64,000 bases of DNA from SIG440 sp045579055 (GCA_045579055.1 JAZNLK010000136.1:1-64000), one strand, 5' to 3'. Counted from the first letter of the stretch, positions 17,643-27,594 are shown. The notes: generated by a model from the sequence alone, not told the origin. Numbers and translations: made by a program.

Positions 17643-18927
17643 ATTTCTCAACCTCGTCCGCAAGGTGGCTCAAATCCTCACCCCAAAGCTTGACATTTGC
17701 AAGAATTGTCTTCACATCAGCGGTTTTCATAAATTCGCAAATATCCTTGTCATCATTTGTCATATCGGTTCTGTAGAAGTCAATGAGCTTTGCAAAGGAC
17801 TGAAGAAGATGCTTTGGCATTTCTCCCGTTCTCTTTATGTATTCAAGAAGCGAGGGAAGAACTCTCACCTTGAACTTGCTCACCGAATTAAGAGAAATTG
17901 ATGCACAAAGATGCTTGATATAAGGATTGCGGAATCTCTCAAATACATTGTTTGCGTAGCCAATCAATTCCTTTTCGGGAAGGTCAAGTGTTGGGATAAT
18001 TTCCTCAAAAACACAAGCATTAACAAATTCAAAGAGCTTTTCATTCTCCATACAGTCCTTAACAGTTTCAACACCTTCAAGCATTGCATAGGGAATCATT
18101 GAAGTGTGAGCACCGTTGAGAATGCGAACCTTTCTTGTGCGATAACGTTCAAGATTGTCTGTGATTATAATATTGAGGCCCGTTTTGTCGAAGGGAAGTT
18201 CATCACAGATACTTTCGGGACCTTCAATAACCCACAGATGGAACAGCTCACTTGTGTTGAGCATATTGTCTTCATAGCCAAGGTCAATATTTTCATCCTT
18301 TGGATAGCCTGTTACGATTCGGTCAACAAGTGTGTTGCAGAAGATGTTTTCATCATTGACCCAAGCCTTGAAGTCATCACCCAAAGCCCAGTCATCGGCA
18401 TATTTCAGAATAATCGCTTTCAGATTTTCACCATTTTTGTCGATAAGCTCACAGGGAAGGAAAATAAAGCCTTTGAGTCCCAGAGTGAATCTCTTGTGGA
18501 GAAGTGCCGTCACCTTTGCAGGGAATGACTTGGGCGGTGCATCGCACAAACTGTCGCTCTCAATATATTCAATTCCCGCCTCAGTGGTGTTCGAGAAGAT
18601 AAATCTGAAATCGGGATTCTCGGCAAGTGCAAGATATGCGTTCCAGTCATCATATGGCTTCACGCATCTTGAAATCACGTCAATTACCTTTTTTTCAACT
18701 GTGGGTTCACCATCCTTAATACCACGCATAATGTGAGTATAAACACAATCCTGTGCCGACAGCTTGTCGCAAAGACCGTTTGCGATGGGCTGAACCACAA
18801 CCACACTACCATCGAAATCGGTTTTTTCGTTTGTTATCTGAAGAATCCAGTCCACAAAGCCACGCAAAAATCCGCCTTCGCCAAACTGAATAACTCTTTC
18901 TGTTCTTTTTGTTTTGTTAGTAATCAT
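17629..18927 (-). CDS. uxaB: Tagaturonate reductase
   Basis: The product has 432 residues from the ATG at 18927 (MITNKTKRTERV), which follows AAGGAGG. It matches UxaB along its whole length: 'VIQFGEGGFLRGFVDW' at the nucleotide-binding end, 'IFSNTTEAGI', 'PCELIDKNG', 'CNTLVDRIVTGYP' and 'ILNGAHTSM'. The enzyme reduces D-tagaturonate to D-altronate with NADH. It is the first gene of the hexuronate operon and divergent from an AraC gene. The resemblance is to UxaB rather than UxuB, which points to galacturonate as the main substrate. Confidence 0.94.
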   Translation of the reverse strand: MITNKTKRTERVIQFGEGGFLRGFVDWILQITNEKTDFDGSVVVVQPIANGLCDKLSAQDCVYTHIMRGIKDGEPTVEKKVIDVISRCVKPYDDWNAYLALAENPDFRFIFSNTTEAGIEYIESDSLCDAPPKSFPAKVTALLHKRFTLGLKGFIFLPCELIDKNGENLKAIILKYADDWALGDDFKAWVNDENIFCNTLVDRIVTGYPKDENIDLGYEDNMLNTSELFHLWVIEGPESICDELPFDKTGLNIIITDNLERYRTRKVRILNGAHTSMIPYAMLEGVETVKDCMENEKLFEFVNACVFEEIIPTLDLPEKELIGYANNVFERFRNPYIKHLCASISLNSVSKFKVRVLPSLLEYIKRTGEMPKHLLQSFAKLIDFYRTDMTNDDKDICEFMKTADVKTILANVKLWGEDLSHLADEVEKYVNK

Positions 18928-18983
18928 TTTTTCATACCTCCTTGATATGTATATCATACATCAACTTTATCGTGATTTCCTTC

Positions 18984-19048
18984 AAAATATTGCCTTTTTT
19001 GCAAAAAACCACGAAAATATTGACATACTCTTTCCAAAATGCTATAAT
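18984..19048 (+). promoter_or_regulatory. uxaB/AraC divergent control region and AraC promoter
   Basis: TTGACA (19020-19025), a 17-base spacer and TATAAT (19043-19048) form a consensus promoter for the AraC gene. AAAATATTG occurs at 18984-18992 and 19014-19022, 30 bp apart, with the perfect palindrome TTTTTTGCAAAAAA (18995-19008) between them. These are candidate regulator sites for both directions. Confidence 0.75.
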
Positions 19049-19105
19049 TCAATCGTGAAAGCTGTAATTTCACATTTCACATTTTTAATTTTCCGGAGGG
19101 ATTCT

Positions 19106-19915
19106 ATGGCAATATACAGCAGTGAAAACTCCTGCTTTTTTGAACGGAAAATCCACAAAAGCCCAATGACAATGCCCCATATGCATTATCACGAAACTCA
19201 CGAGCTTTATTTCCTGGAAAAAGGCAGAACAAAATATTTTATTGGCAACGAAATCTTTATGCTTGAACCGGGGGATATGGTATTCATCCCCAAATTTGTG
19301 TTTCACCAGACCGACAACGGACAAAACACAAACGTGGAGCGTTTGCGATTCGCCTTTGACGATGACTTTGCGGGGGAAGAATACCGAAAATACATAAACG
19401 AGTTGAAAAGGAAACGGTTTATTCGAATCCCCTCTGAAAATCTCGATGAACTGAAAAGCATAATCGCCCGTCTTGAAAATGAAACAACGAAGAAGCAAAA
19501 GGGGTTTGAGGAAATGCAAAAGCTGTGCTTTATGCAAATTCTGATTCTGATTTCACGCTACTGCACCACCAACAACACACAGCTCAGCGAAAGCCAGCAA
19601 TTCGCCCAAAGCATTGCAACATACATAAGCGAAAACTGTCATCAGGATATGCGACTTGAGACCATCGCAAAAAAATATGCAATCAGCCGTGGGTATCTTT
19701 GTCGCCTTTTCAAATCAGCAATGGGCATCACCATCTCGGAATACGTGACCATATCACGGATTTCTCTTGCGGAAAAGCTTCTGGCAACCACCGACAAAAA
19801 CATAACAGAAATTGCCGACCTCTGCGGTTTCAACGACAGCAACTACTTCGCCTCGGTATTCAAAAAATATAAGGGCATAAATCCGAAGAAATATTCGATG
19901 CAGAAGGGGGTGTAG
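19106..19915 (+). CDS. AraC-family regulator of the hexuronate operon
   Basis: The start is the ATG at 19106 (MAIYSSENS), after GGAGGG, giving 269 residues. The N-terminal cupin sensor shows 'MHYHETHELYFL' and 'LEPGDMVFIPKFVFHQ'. The C-terminal region contains two helix-turn-helix motifs ('KKYAISRGYLCRLFKSAMG' and 'EIADLCGFNDSNYFASVF'). It is divergent from uxaB and has a consensus promoter. It probably senses a uronate or a pathway intermediate and controls uxaB-uxaA-GH2-uxaC (inference from position). Confidence 0.9.
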   Translation: MAIYSSENSCFFERKIHKSPMTMPHMHYHETHELYFLEKGRTKYFIGNEIFMLEPGDMVFIPKFVFHQTDNGQNTNVERLRFAFDDDFAGEEYRKYINELKRKRFIRIPSENLDELKSIIARLENETTKKQKGFEEMQKLCFMQILILISRYCTTNNTQLSESQQFAQSIATYISENCHQDMRLETIAKKYAISRGYLCRLFKSAMGITISEYVTISRISLAEKLLATTDKNITEIADLCGFNDSNYFASVFKKYKGINPKKYSMQKGV

Positions 19916-20006
19916 CAAAATACACCGAACACGCAAAGCGTAGAAAAGGCTTAATATAGCCGTTTTCAGAGAATGCAGAGGCTAAAATAAGACTATATTT
20001 AAGGTG

Positions 20007-20030
20007 GAAATTCGTTGCACAACGAATTTC
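20007..20030. other. Perfect 11-bp hairpin
   Basis: GAAATTCGTTG and CAACGAATTTC are separated by only two bases. No T run follows. It lies in the 259-bp gap between the AraC gene and the adhesin gene, with no other feature around it. Confidence 0.5.
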
Positions 20031-20133
20031 TGTTATAAACTCTTTGCCTTTCAGACAAACTTCACCTCTCGCAGTACCCTCTTACAGCTTCGGGATTCAG
20101 TTTGTCTAATCTGCACTATTTTGCATCCACCAC

Positions 20134-20173
20134 AAAGGAGCTGCCGCATTTTGCGACAGCTCCTTTTACTTTT
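20134..20173 (+). terminator. Terminator between AraC and adhesin genes
   Basis: AAAGGAGCTG (20134-20143) pairs with CAGCTCCTTT (20157-20166), with an inner CGCA/TGCG stem. TTTTACTTTTTTT follows on the plus strand. It also lies directly past the adhesin stop on the minus strand and may serve both genes. Confidence 0.75.
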
Positions 20174-20174
20174 T

Positions 20175-23100
20175 TTAGTTCTGATATTCTGTCCAATCTC
20201 TGTTGGCTAACAAAGCAGTCCATTTTTCATAAATATTGTTCTTCATTTTGTAGTTATGGCTGTTTGTTGCTTCCTGAATCTGCAAGTAATACCATGCACC
20301 GGTATCGCTGTTATCTGACCATTTTGTCATGCTGTCCAAAAGGTCTTCAGCTGATTCGGGAATACGGTTCAGAACGCGGTTAATCATTGTGATTGCTTCT
20401 GCACGTGTAATGTGCTGATCCGGTTTAAAAGTGCCATCTTCATAGCCTCTGATCCAACCGTGAGCCGCAGCCTCATGAATTTCCTCTGCTGCCCAGTGAC
20501 CGTCAACATCTGTGAAATTGTCGGCAACTTCAAACTCAGAATCGTCAAATCTTGCACAGATTACCGCAAATTCTGCACGGGTAATGAATGCATCGGGAAC
20601 AAAAGCGTCTTTTGTACGTCCCTTAACAATACCCAGCTTCGCCATTGACGAAATCGCCATATTATGCCACTGACCATTTTTAACGTCACCAAAATCATTT
20701 TCTTCTGAGAGGGATTCTGAACGAACACCTTCCTTCAACAATCTGAAGAATATGGTTGTAACCTCTGCACGGCTGATATTGTCATTGGGGCGAACCGTGT
20801 CGTCGGGATAACCGATAACATAAGCAAAATGCTCTTCACCATTCAGCGAACCCGGTGTCGAATGACCGTGGCCGGCATTTCCGTTATCCTCAACCCATGA
20901 AGCATAAACCGTGATATCCTTTGTCATCTTAACTTCAGTTACGTGCTGAGTCAGTTCTGCATCCAGATACCAGCCCTCAAAAGCAAATCCTTTCTTAACA
21001 GGAACCTTTGTGAGAACCACTTCTTTGCCGGAATTGTGTGTTTCCTTCGCCAAAGCATTTCCGCCGTTTGTTTCGTAGGTCAAAGTATACCTTGCAACAC
21101 TGGGACCACCGGTGCCGCCACCGCTGCCTTTGCGTGACCACTTGGCAACAAACATCATATTTCTTTCAACCTTCGCTGTATCACCGGGGTTGTAAACAAC
21201 ATCTGATTCTTCCCAACCCTTGAAGTTATAACCGTTGCGAGTTGGTGCCGCATTAACTGTAATATCACTTCCTGCTTCCACAGCTTTTGTGCTGTAATCA
21301 ACGCCTTCGGCACCTGTTCCGCCGTTCAGATCGTAACCCACTGCATACTGTGTTACGAATCTGCCAAGGAATTCAACATTGTGATCAGGCATTGTAAACT
21401 TGTTGCTCTCAACAGATGCTGTATGTGTATACCAACCGTCAAATGAATATCCGTCAAGCTGAGGCTTTGATTCAACATCAACAGTCGCACCATAACGTAC
21501 ACCTATCTTGTTCTTGTCTGCCAGAGCAGGTGCTTCAGCAGGCTGTTCACCGTAGTAACCATATGTTACATCATATATATTTCTGTCAAAGTAAATATCA
21601 AGAACCAGATTGCCGACACCGTTTTCATCAACAGTCACATGACCGTAGGCCTTGCTGTGAGCGGGATTTACGTGGAAGCCAACGTGTTCCTTTGGTTCTG
21701 CTTCAACGTGCTGACCCGTAAGAGCAATGCGTGAATACGAAGATGCATCAAGAACGTAGTCTGCTGCATCGAATTCCGTGCCTGCGTCCACCTTCTGGAA
21801 CCAATAATTAACCTTATATTCCACTTCGTTTGAAGTGAAGCTACCCTTAAATACAACATTCTTGTCGGGCATTTCAAATACACCGTTTTCGACTGTTGCA
21901 TCTGCTGTTGTCCAGCCGCTGAATGTGAATCCCGGAACTATAGGTGCTGTCGCTACTGTCACATCTGTTCCGAAATGAACATCGTTTAGAGCTGCAGGAG
22001 CTGTGGGAGCACCGTTGGGAACAATACCGTCATACTGATAAGCTACGGTGTGTCCGTTTCTGTCGTAGTAGAAATTGATAACCAGTGAACCGTTGCCAAG
22101 AACTGTTTCCGAAATCTGACCGGGTGTTCCGCCTGTGTAGTCGGTTACATCGGTAAATCCGGGGATTGTGTATGCATAAGCAGTAACCTCATCACCTGTT
22201 GTTCCCACACGTCTGTCACTTGTATAGATTTCGTAGCTGCCAAGGGTTTCTTTTTCAACCCAGTGGTTAATCACATAAGGAATACCACTATCAGCTGAGA
22301 AACGTCCTTCAAGACGAACATTGTGCATTGGCATTGTAAACTTGCCGCCATTAATTGTTACATTTGCGTCTGTATCAGACTGTGCAACGGGTTTCCAGCC
22401 CACAAAGGTTATACCCTGTGGTGCAACCGGTGTTGGGAGAACCGTTACTTCTTCACCGTGACGGTAAGAATTTGTATCAACGGGAGCTGTGTAATTTTCA
22501 GGAACACGACCTGTTACATAATATGTAACGTTGTACTTGATTCTGTCATAGAAAAGGTCAAGAACCAGTTTTCCGTCAGCTCTTACGATTCCCTTCACGG
22601 GGTCTGTTGATGCCAGAACGTAACCTGCAAAGTTTCTTGGGATTGCTGTTACCTCTGTGCCGGTTGTTCCTGCGTGTTCATTCACATAGTTGGGTTCTGC
22701 CGGATAGTTTCCGTCAGCCATCATAAGGTGATGATGAACTTCGTACTTCGTATCACTTCTGGGATTGAAATTACCAACAAACACCACATTGCCTTCAGGC
22801 ATTGTGAATGTTCCGCTTGCAGGAATTCCGACTTTTTCGGGGTACCAGCCTTCGAATACATAACCTGTGAGTTCAGGAGCATCAGCAACCGCTACTCTTT
22901 CACCATACCTAAAGTCTTCCCGTGGAGGAAGAAGTCCATCTGCACCGGCAGGTTGTTCAGCCGGATCATACTTGTAGGTCACGGTGTACAGATTTCTCTT
23001 GTAGTGGAACTTGAGAACCGTTGAGCCGTCAGCCGCAATTGTTGAACTTTCAACGTTTGCCGCATTTTCATCAAATGTGAAGCCTACAGGATTCATACGA

Positions 23101-26100
23101 GCCGCACTAACTTCTTCGCCTGTTGTTCCGTAATGTGTCTTTTCGTAATAAACTTCTGCATCGTTATATGTTCCGTCAAGGTTCTGCAAGTAGTGAATTT
23201 CCTTGTATTCAATACCTGCCGAAGGTTCAAAATCACCATAGAGAGTTACATATCTTGCAGGCATTGTAAATGTTGTGTGTTCAGATTCAACTGTATGACC
23301 GCTTGAATACCAACCAACAAACACATAACCTGTCATGCTGAGGTCATCTGCAATAGTAACCGTTTCACCATACTTATATTCACTATCATCTGTCGGAAGT
23401 TCGGGTGCACCGGCAGGCTGTTCGCCTTCATAAGCATATGTCACGGTATAAGTATTTCTCTTGTAATGGAACATAAGAACTGTTGAACCATCAGCTTCGA
23501 TTGTTGCCGAAACCACATTGTCAGCGTGATTTTGGTCAAATGTGAAGCCCTCTACTTCAGCAATAGGAGTTGCTGTTGCTGTATTGCCTGTTGTTCCTGT
23601 ATGTGAAAATGTATACGCATCATTTATAACATAATCACCATAAAGATCTTCAAAGTAGTGTTCTTCTGTCCAGACTACGCCGCTTGCAGGTTCAAAGTCA
23701 CCATAGAGAGTTACGTCTCTTGCAGGCATTGTGAATGTTGTGTGTTCAGATTCAACTGTATGACCGCTTGAATACCAACCAGCAAACACATAACCTGTGA
23801 GTTCAAGGTCATCTGCAATAGTAACCGTTTCACCGAACTTATATTCACTATCATCTGTCGGAAGTTCGGGTGCACCGGCAGGTTGTTCACCTTCATAAGC
23901 ATATGTCACGGTATAAGTATTTCTCTTGTAATGGAACTTAAGAACTGTTGAACCATTAGCCTCGATTGTTGCCGAAATCACATTATCAGCATGATTTTGG
24001 GCAAATGTGAAGCCCTCTACTTCAGCAATAGGGGTTGCTTCGGCTGTTTTACCGGTTGTTCCTGTGTGACTTACTGTGTAGTTGTCGTCCTTGATATAGT
24101 TGCCATCAAGGTCTTCAAAATAATGTTCTTCAACCCACTTTGTTCCTGCCGAAGGTTCAAAGTTACCAAGGAGCGTAACATTTCCTGCCGGCATCGTAAA
24201 TGTTGCACCAATCTGAATTGCCAGATTTGTGGGATACCAGCCGTCAAACACATAACCTTCAAGCTCAAGAGCATCAGCTACTGTTACTGTTGCACCATAC
24301 TTGTATGTATTATTGTCTGTGGGGAGTTCAGGAGCCCCTGTTGGCTGGTTGCCGTCATATGCATAAGTTACGGTATATGTGTTTCTCTTATAATACAACT
24401 TGAGAACCAAGGAGCCATCTCCTGCAATTGTGCCGCTAAGCTTGTTGTTTGCATTGTTTGCATCAAACTCAAAACCTGCAAAGGTCTTGTTTATTGCAGT
24501 TGCGGTTGAATTTGTTACACCTTCGCCTGTGTATCCGGCTTCTTCCTCAAGGTCATATCCGTCACCTTCAAGGTTTTCAAGATAATATTCAACCTTGTAT
24601 AGGGTATTTGAATTTGCATTAAATTCACCAATAAATGCAACCGGGTGAGCAGGCATTTTGAAGGTTTCTCCGGCCTGTGCAGTAACCGAAACGGATTCCC
24701 AACCACCGAATGTATATCCTTCAGCCGAGACATTGTTTGCAACAGTAACATCCTGACCGTATTTGTAGGTTGCCACCGTTGGTAACGTCGGAGCATTGTC
24801 GGGAATATCGCCTGCGTAATAATATGTCACATCATATTCATCACGGTTATAGTAAAGCTTCAGAACAAGATGTGTTGATGCAGAAATTGTTCCGCTTACA
24901 ACCTCATTGGGGTTGCCTTCATCATATGTAAAGCCTTCAAACTTCTTGGCAATTGCCGTCGCAGTAGTATCAGTTACACCTGTTTTCGTTTCGGTCTCGT
25001 GTTTCGTGTACTGACCGTCGGTCATGGTTTCAAGATAATGCTCAACGGTATATGAGGTATTGTCATCAGGTGCAAACACACCTCTGAGAGTTACCGAATG
25101 GTCAGGCATTGTAAATTTGCCGTCTGAAACCGTTACATCCTGTTCAAGAGGAACCCAGCCGCTGAATACGTAACCGGGAGCGCTTGCCTCAGGTGCAACA
25201 GTTACCTCTGTGCCATATGCAACATCTGTCTGATCTTGGGGAAGTGCGGATGCACCTGCCGGAGTGTTGCCGTATACATACTTCACATCGTATTTATTCA
25301 CTTCAAATGTACCGATGATTTCAACATCCTCATCAGGCATTGTGAATACGTCTTCAGGATTAATCGGTGAACCGTTGCGAGTCCAGCCGGTGAAGGTATA
25401 ACCTTCCTTGGTGGGAGCCGCATCAACTGTTACATCAGCACCGGTAAAACGGTTATATGAAACGGTTTCCTGACCGTCAACCTTATATACAACCTGATGT
25501 GCCGAAAGAACCGGAGTTTCCACATCCGCCGCTGATGTATCGTTGCTGTCCACCAATGATGCAAAGCCGCTGTTTGTGGGGAGCACACCGTCCAACAGGG
25601 TTACAGACGCCGCATCAATAACTCCATAGTCAGGAACAACCGTGAAACTTACAACCAGTCGTTTTCCGTAGAAGTCACCATTGTCGCCTCTTCCGGTTTC
25701 GGAAATATAATTCGCATCAAAGTCAAATCCGCTGACAACAAGACGATCCTCAACTATTTCGTGGGTGAGCCCTGCTTCATCAACAGGGTCTGCCCATGTG
25801 CCGTCTGCTTTTTTTGCACTTGTCTGCAGCTTCACATTGGTTGCACTTCCGTTTTGGAAATCAAAATAAGGAGAAAGAGTGTCAACCATTGTTGCTTCCT
25901 CGCCCATTGATATGGTGGGATGGTCAATTTCCTGAATGATGGACTCAAATATCATGGTAAGAGTCATATCGCCATGAGGAGTCATATAATATCCGTTTTC
26001 AATACTTCCGCCTTCACCCGCTGATGTCATGCTTGTGGCATTGGGGAAGTTTGACGTCATATAGTGCATAAACTTGTTGATATTTTCATCCAAATCTGTT

Positions 26101-27296
26101 GCATCGGCATCAGTATCTATGCAAACACCATAAACAGTTACATCTGCTGCACTTTCCATATTTCCTGCGATTGTGATTGCATTGTTTGCAACGGTATTGC
26201 TGAAGTCGCTGGAATATGTGGGTGAACCATCCGTAAATACGATAACAACCTCGTTTCGGTCAACCGCACCTGTTGCAACAACCTCACTGCGGTTCATAAG
26301 AACCGTCTGTGCAAGGTTAAGACCGAAGTCAACAGCTGTTGCACCACCGGGTTCAAGGGAATTTACGGCGTTCTTCAACGCCGTCGCACCTGCTGCATCA
26401 ACCGGTGTAAGATTTTTTACTACCTCTGAGTAGTTGTAATCGTCCCTGCCGTCTGCACCCTTATGGTTACCTTCTGTAACTGTCGGCACGGTGCTGTTAT
26501 GATAGCTGTTATCTGCAAATTTAACAATAGAGATATTATGCATCTGCGAGGTTTCAAGATCCGTATTCATCCGTGCAGTGGTATCAATAAAGGAATTAAC
26601 CGCATCCTGAAGGGCTTTCATCTTTTTGACAGTCTGGCTTTCGGTTGTTGCCGTGTAGAACTGCACCACATCATATGAATTTGCACGTGTGGCTGAAACA
26701 CCGCTCAAAACGGGGTATACAATCACCGCTGTATTTCCCACCGAATATTCATACATCTCAAATCCGTTTGAATCACGTCCCGTATAGGTTACGAGAGTGT
26801 ATTCCGGCTTTTCTTCCGTCCCGGTGTTGATGTAGTAATCTCTGCCGGTATCGTCCATACCATAAGCTGTACGTTGTATGGGAACAATGAAAACCCACTC
26901 TGTATATGTATACTCGCCGCCTGTTGCCGCATTATATCCGGTTATTCTTGTGGTTGTGTAGTTTTGACCCATAGAACCGGAAACATCCAGCACAAGCACG
27001 ATATCTGTGGGTGTCACGGAATTTGTCTGTTTAACCACACCTGTTGTGTGTGCCGTAAGTGTAATATCAATAGTTCCGTCAGACTTTGCGGTGGATGTTT
27101 TGGTATAAACTATTCCACCTGCCTGATTGGTGTTTTCCTTGGTGTCACTTTGAATTATGGTTGGTCCCGATGCCAGAAGCGACACGCCTGAAGTGCTTTT
27201 TTCGGCTGCAACTGTAATTCCTAAACTTGGAACCAATGTCGCAAACATCGCAACCATCAAAAGCATCGACAAAAATCGTTTAAATTTACCTGTCAT
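20175..27296 (-). CDS. Giant vWFA/MucBP-like repeat/SLH adhesin
   Basis: The start is the ATG at 27296 (MTGKFKRFLSMLL), preceded by AAGAAGGGG, giving 2373 residues. After a signal peptide comes a von Willebrand A domain (about 90-480) with a complete MIDAS start DVSGSMG, then a linker domain. Eight tandem ~155-residue units follow (~740-1980), each pairing a MucBP-like half ('Y.VEHYLE', 'LVLKLYYKR') with an InlB-B-like half ('YTVTYAY', 'GYVF.GWY', 'FTMP'). Two Flg_new-type repeats and three SLH domains (~2150-2350) end it. It is a long wall-anchored fibre that would hold the metal-dependent binding domain away from the cell. It overlaps the end of the upstream cysteine-rich gene by 11 bp. Host mucin or plant fibre as ligand is a guess. 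Confidence 0.92.
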   Translation of the reverse strand: MTGKFKRFLSMLLMVAMFATLVPSLGITVAAEKSTSGVSLLASGPTIIQSDTKENTNQAGGIVYTKTSTAKSDGTIDITLTAHTTGVVKQTNSVTPTDIVLVLDVSGSMGQNYTTTRITGYNAATGGEYTYTEWVFIVPIQRTAYGMDDTGRDYYINTGTEEKPEYTLVTYTGRDSNGFEMYEYSVGNTAVIVYPVLSGVSATRANSYDVVQFYTATTESQTVKKMKALQDAVNSFIDTTARMNTDLETSQMHNISIVKFADNSYHNSTVPTVTEGNHKGADGRDDYNYSEVVKNLTPVDAAGATALKNAVNSLEPGGATAVDFGLNLAQTVLMNRSEVVATGAVDRNEVVIVFTDGSPTYSSDFSNTVANNAITIAGNMESAADVTVYGVCIDTDADATDLDENINKFMHYMTSNFPNATSMTSAGEGGSIENGYYMTPHGDMTLTMIFESIIQEIDHPTISMGEEATMVDTLSPYFDFQNGSATNVKLQTSAKKADGTWADPVDEAGLTHEIVEDRLVVSGFDFDANYISETGRGDNGDFYGKRLVVSFTVVPDYGVIDAASVTLLDGVLPTNSGFASLVDSNDTSAADVETPVLSAHQVVYKVDGQETVSYNRFTGADVTVDAAPTKEGYTFTGWTRNGSPINPEDVFTMPDEDVEIIGTFEVNKYDVKYVYGNTPAGASALPQDQTDVAYGTEVTVAPEASAPGYVFSGWVPLEQDVTVSDGKFTMPDHSVTLRGVFAPDDNTSYTVEHYLETMTDGQYTKHETETKTGVTDTTATAIAKKFEGFTYDEGNPNEVVSGTISASTHLVLKLYYNRDEYDVTYYYAGDIPDNAPTLPTVATYKYGQDVTVANNVSAEGYTFGGWESVSVTAQAGETFKMPAHPVAFIGEFNANSNTLYKVEYYLENLEGDGYDLEEEAGYTGEGVTNSTATAINKTFAGFEFDANNANNKLSGTIAGDGSLVLKLYYKRNTYTVTYAYDGNQPTGAPELPTDNNTYKYGATVTVADALELEGYVFDGWYPTNLAIQIGATFTMPAGNVTLLGNFEPSAGTKWVEEHYFEDLDGNYIKDDNYTVSHTGTTGKTAEATPIAEVEGFTFAQNHADNVISATIEANGSTVLKFHYKRNTYTVTYAYEGEQPAGAPELPTDDSEYKFGETVTIADDLELTGYVFAGWYSSGHTVESEHTTFTMPARDVTLYGDFEPASGVVWTEEHYFEDLYGDYVINDAYTFSHTGTTGNTATATPIAEVEGFTFDQNHADNVVSATIEADGSTVLMFHYKRNTYTVTYAYEGEQPAGAPELPTDDSEYKYGETVTIADDLSMTGYVFVGWYSSGHTVESEHTTFTMPARYVTLYGDFEPSAGIEYKEIHYLQNLDGTYNDAEVYYEKTHYGTTGEEVSAARMNPVGFTFDENAANVESSTIAADGSTVLKFHYKRNLYTVTYKYDPAEQPAGADGLLPPREDFRYGERVAVADAPELTGYVFEGWYPEKVGIPASGTFTMPEGNVVFVGNFNPRSDTKYEVHHHLMMADGNYPAEPNYVNEHAGTTGTEVTAIPRNFAGYVLASTDPVKGIVRADGKLVLDLFYDRIKYNVTYYVTGRVPENYTAPVDTNSYRHGEEVTVLPTPVAPQGITFVGWKPVAQSDTDANVTINGGKFTMPMHNVRLEGRFSADSGIPYVINHWVEKETLGSYEIYTSDRRVGTTGDEVTAYAYTIPGFTDVTDYTGGTPGQISETVLGNGSLVINFYYDRNGHTVAYQYDGIVPNGAPTAPAALNDVHFGTDVTVATAPIVPGFTFSGWTTADATVENGVFEMPDKNVVFKGSFTSNEVEYKVNYWFQKVDAGTEFDAADYVLDASSYSRIALTGQHVEAEPKEHVGFHVNPAHSKAYGHVTVDENGVGNLVLDIYFDRNIYDVTYGYYGEQPAEAPALADKNKIGVRYGATVDVESKPQLDGYSFDGWYTHTASVESNKFTMPDHNVEFLGRFVTQYAVGYDLNGGTGAEGVDYSTKAVEAGSDITVNAAPTRNGYNFKGWEESDVVYNPGDTAKVERNMMFVAKWSRKGSGGGTGGPSVARYTLTYETNGGNALAKETHNSGKEVVLTKVPVKKGFAFEGWYLDAELTQHVTEVKMTKDITVYASWVEDNGNAGHGHSTPGSLNGEEHFAYVIGYPDDTVRPNDNISRAEVTTIFFRLLKEGVRSESLSEENDFGDVKNGQWHNMAISSMAKLGIVKGRTKDAFVPDAFITRAEFAVICARFDDSEFEVADNFTDVDGHWAAEEIHEAAAHGWIRGYEDGTFKPDQHITRAEAITMINRVLNRIPESAEDLLDSMTKWSDNSDTGAWYYLQIQEATNSHNYKMKNNIYEKWTALLANRDWTEYQN
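21350..25065. repeat. Eight tandem ~465-bp coding repeats in the adhesin
   Basis: The adhesin's eight repeat units lie here, about 465 bp each. The pair at 23216-23683 and 23684-24149 is almost identical over long stretches of DNA, pointing to recent duplication or gene conversion. The outer units have diverged. Confidence 0.85.
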
Positions 27297-27594
27297 TAAA
27301 AACCCCTTCTTTCGTATTTTTGTTAAGCAATTTGTTCGTACAAATTCCGATGATGTCCTTTTCTTCCGCTTTCTGCAAATACCTGCAGCTTCCGCAGTCA
27401 TCATCCTCACCTTCTGCATAAGGACAGCCTGTGCTTGTCACATTCACCCACGGGCTGCCTCGCGGTGTGTATCGGACAGAGTCTTCAAAATCCGGATAAT
27501 CTCCCAAAAACTTTTTTGAAAACTCATCATAACGGAAAACAATCTCCAATGTGTCTCCCTCAAGGGCATAAGTCCTTGTATAGGTCTCTCCCAT
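27286..27594 (-). CDS. Small cysteine-rich protein coupled to the adhesin
   Basis: The product has 102 residues; AAAGGAGG precedes the ATG. It lacks a signal peptide and membrane segments. Residues 1-50 look like a small beta-rich domain. Four cysteines are spaced Cys57-X9-Cys67-X2-Cys70-X14-Cys85 ('DDDCGSCRYLQK'), which suggests a metal or iron-sulphur site (inference). The end overlaps the adhesin start by 11 bp, so the two are translationally coupled. A promoter is visible 60-85 bp upstream. I do not recognise the family with certainty. A cytoplasmic regulatory or redox-sensing role for the adhesin operon is possible. Confidence 0.75.
   Translation of the reverse strand: MGETYTRTYALEGDTLEIVFRYDEFSKKFLGDYPDFEDSVRYTPRGSPWVNVTSTGCPYAEGEDDDCGSCRYLQKAEEKDIIGICTNKLLNKNTKEGVFNDR

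Noticed and set aside
21350..25065. Regular DNA repeats as a possible CRISPR array
   Set aside because: The units are ~465 bp and lie entirely inside one open coding frame; there is no repeat-spacer pattern and no cas gene.
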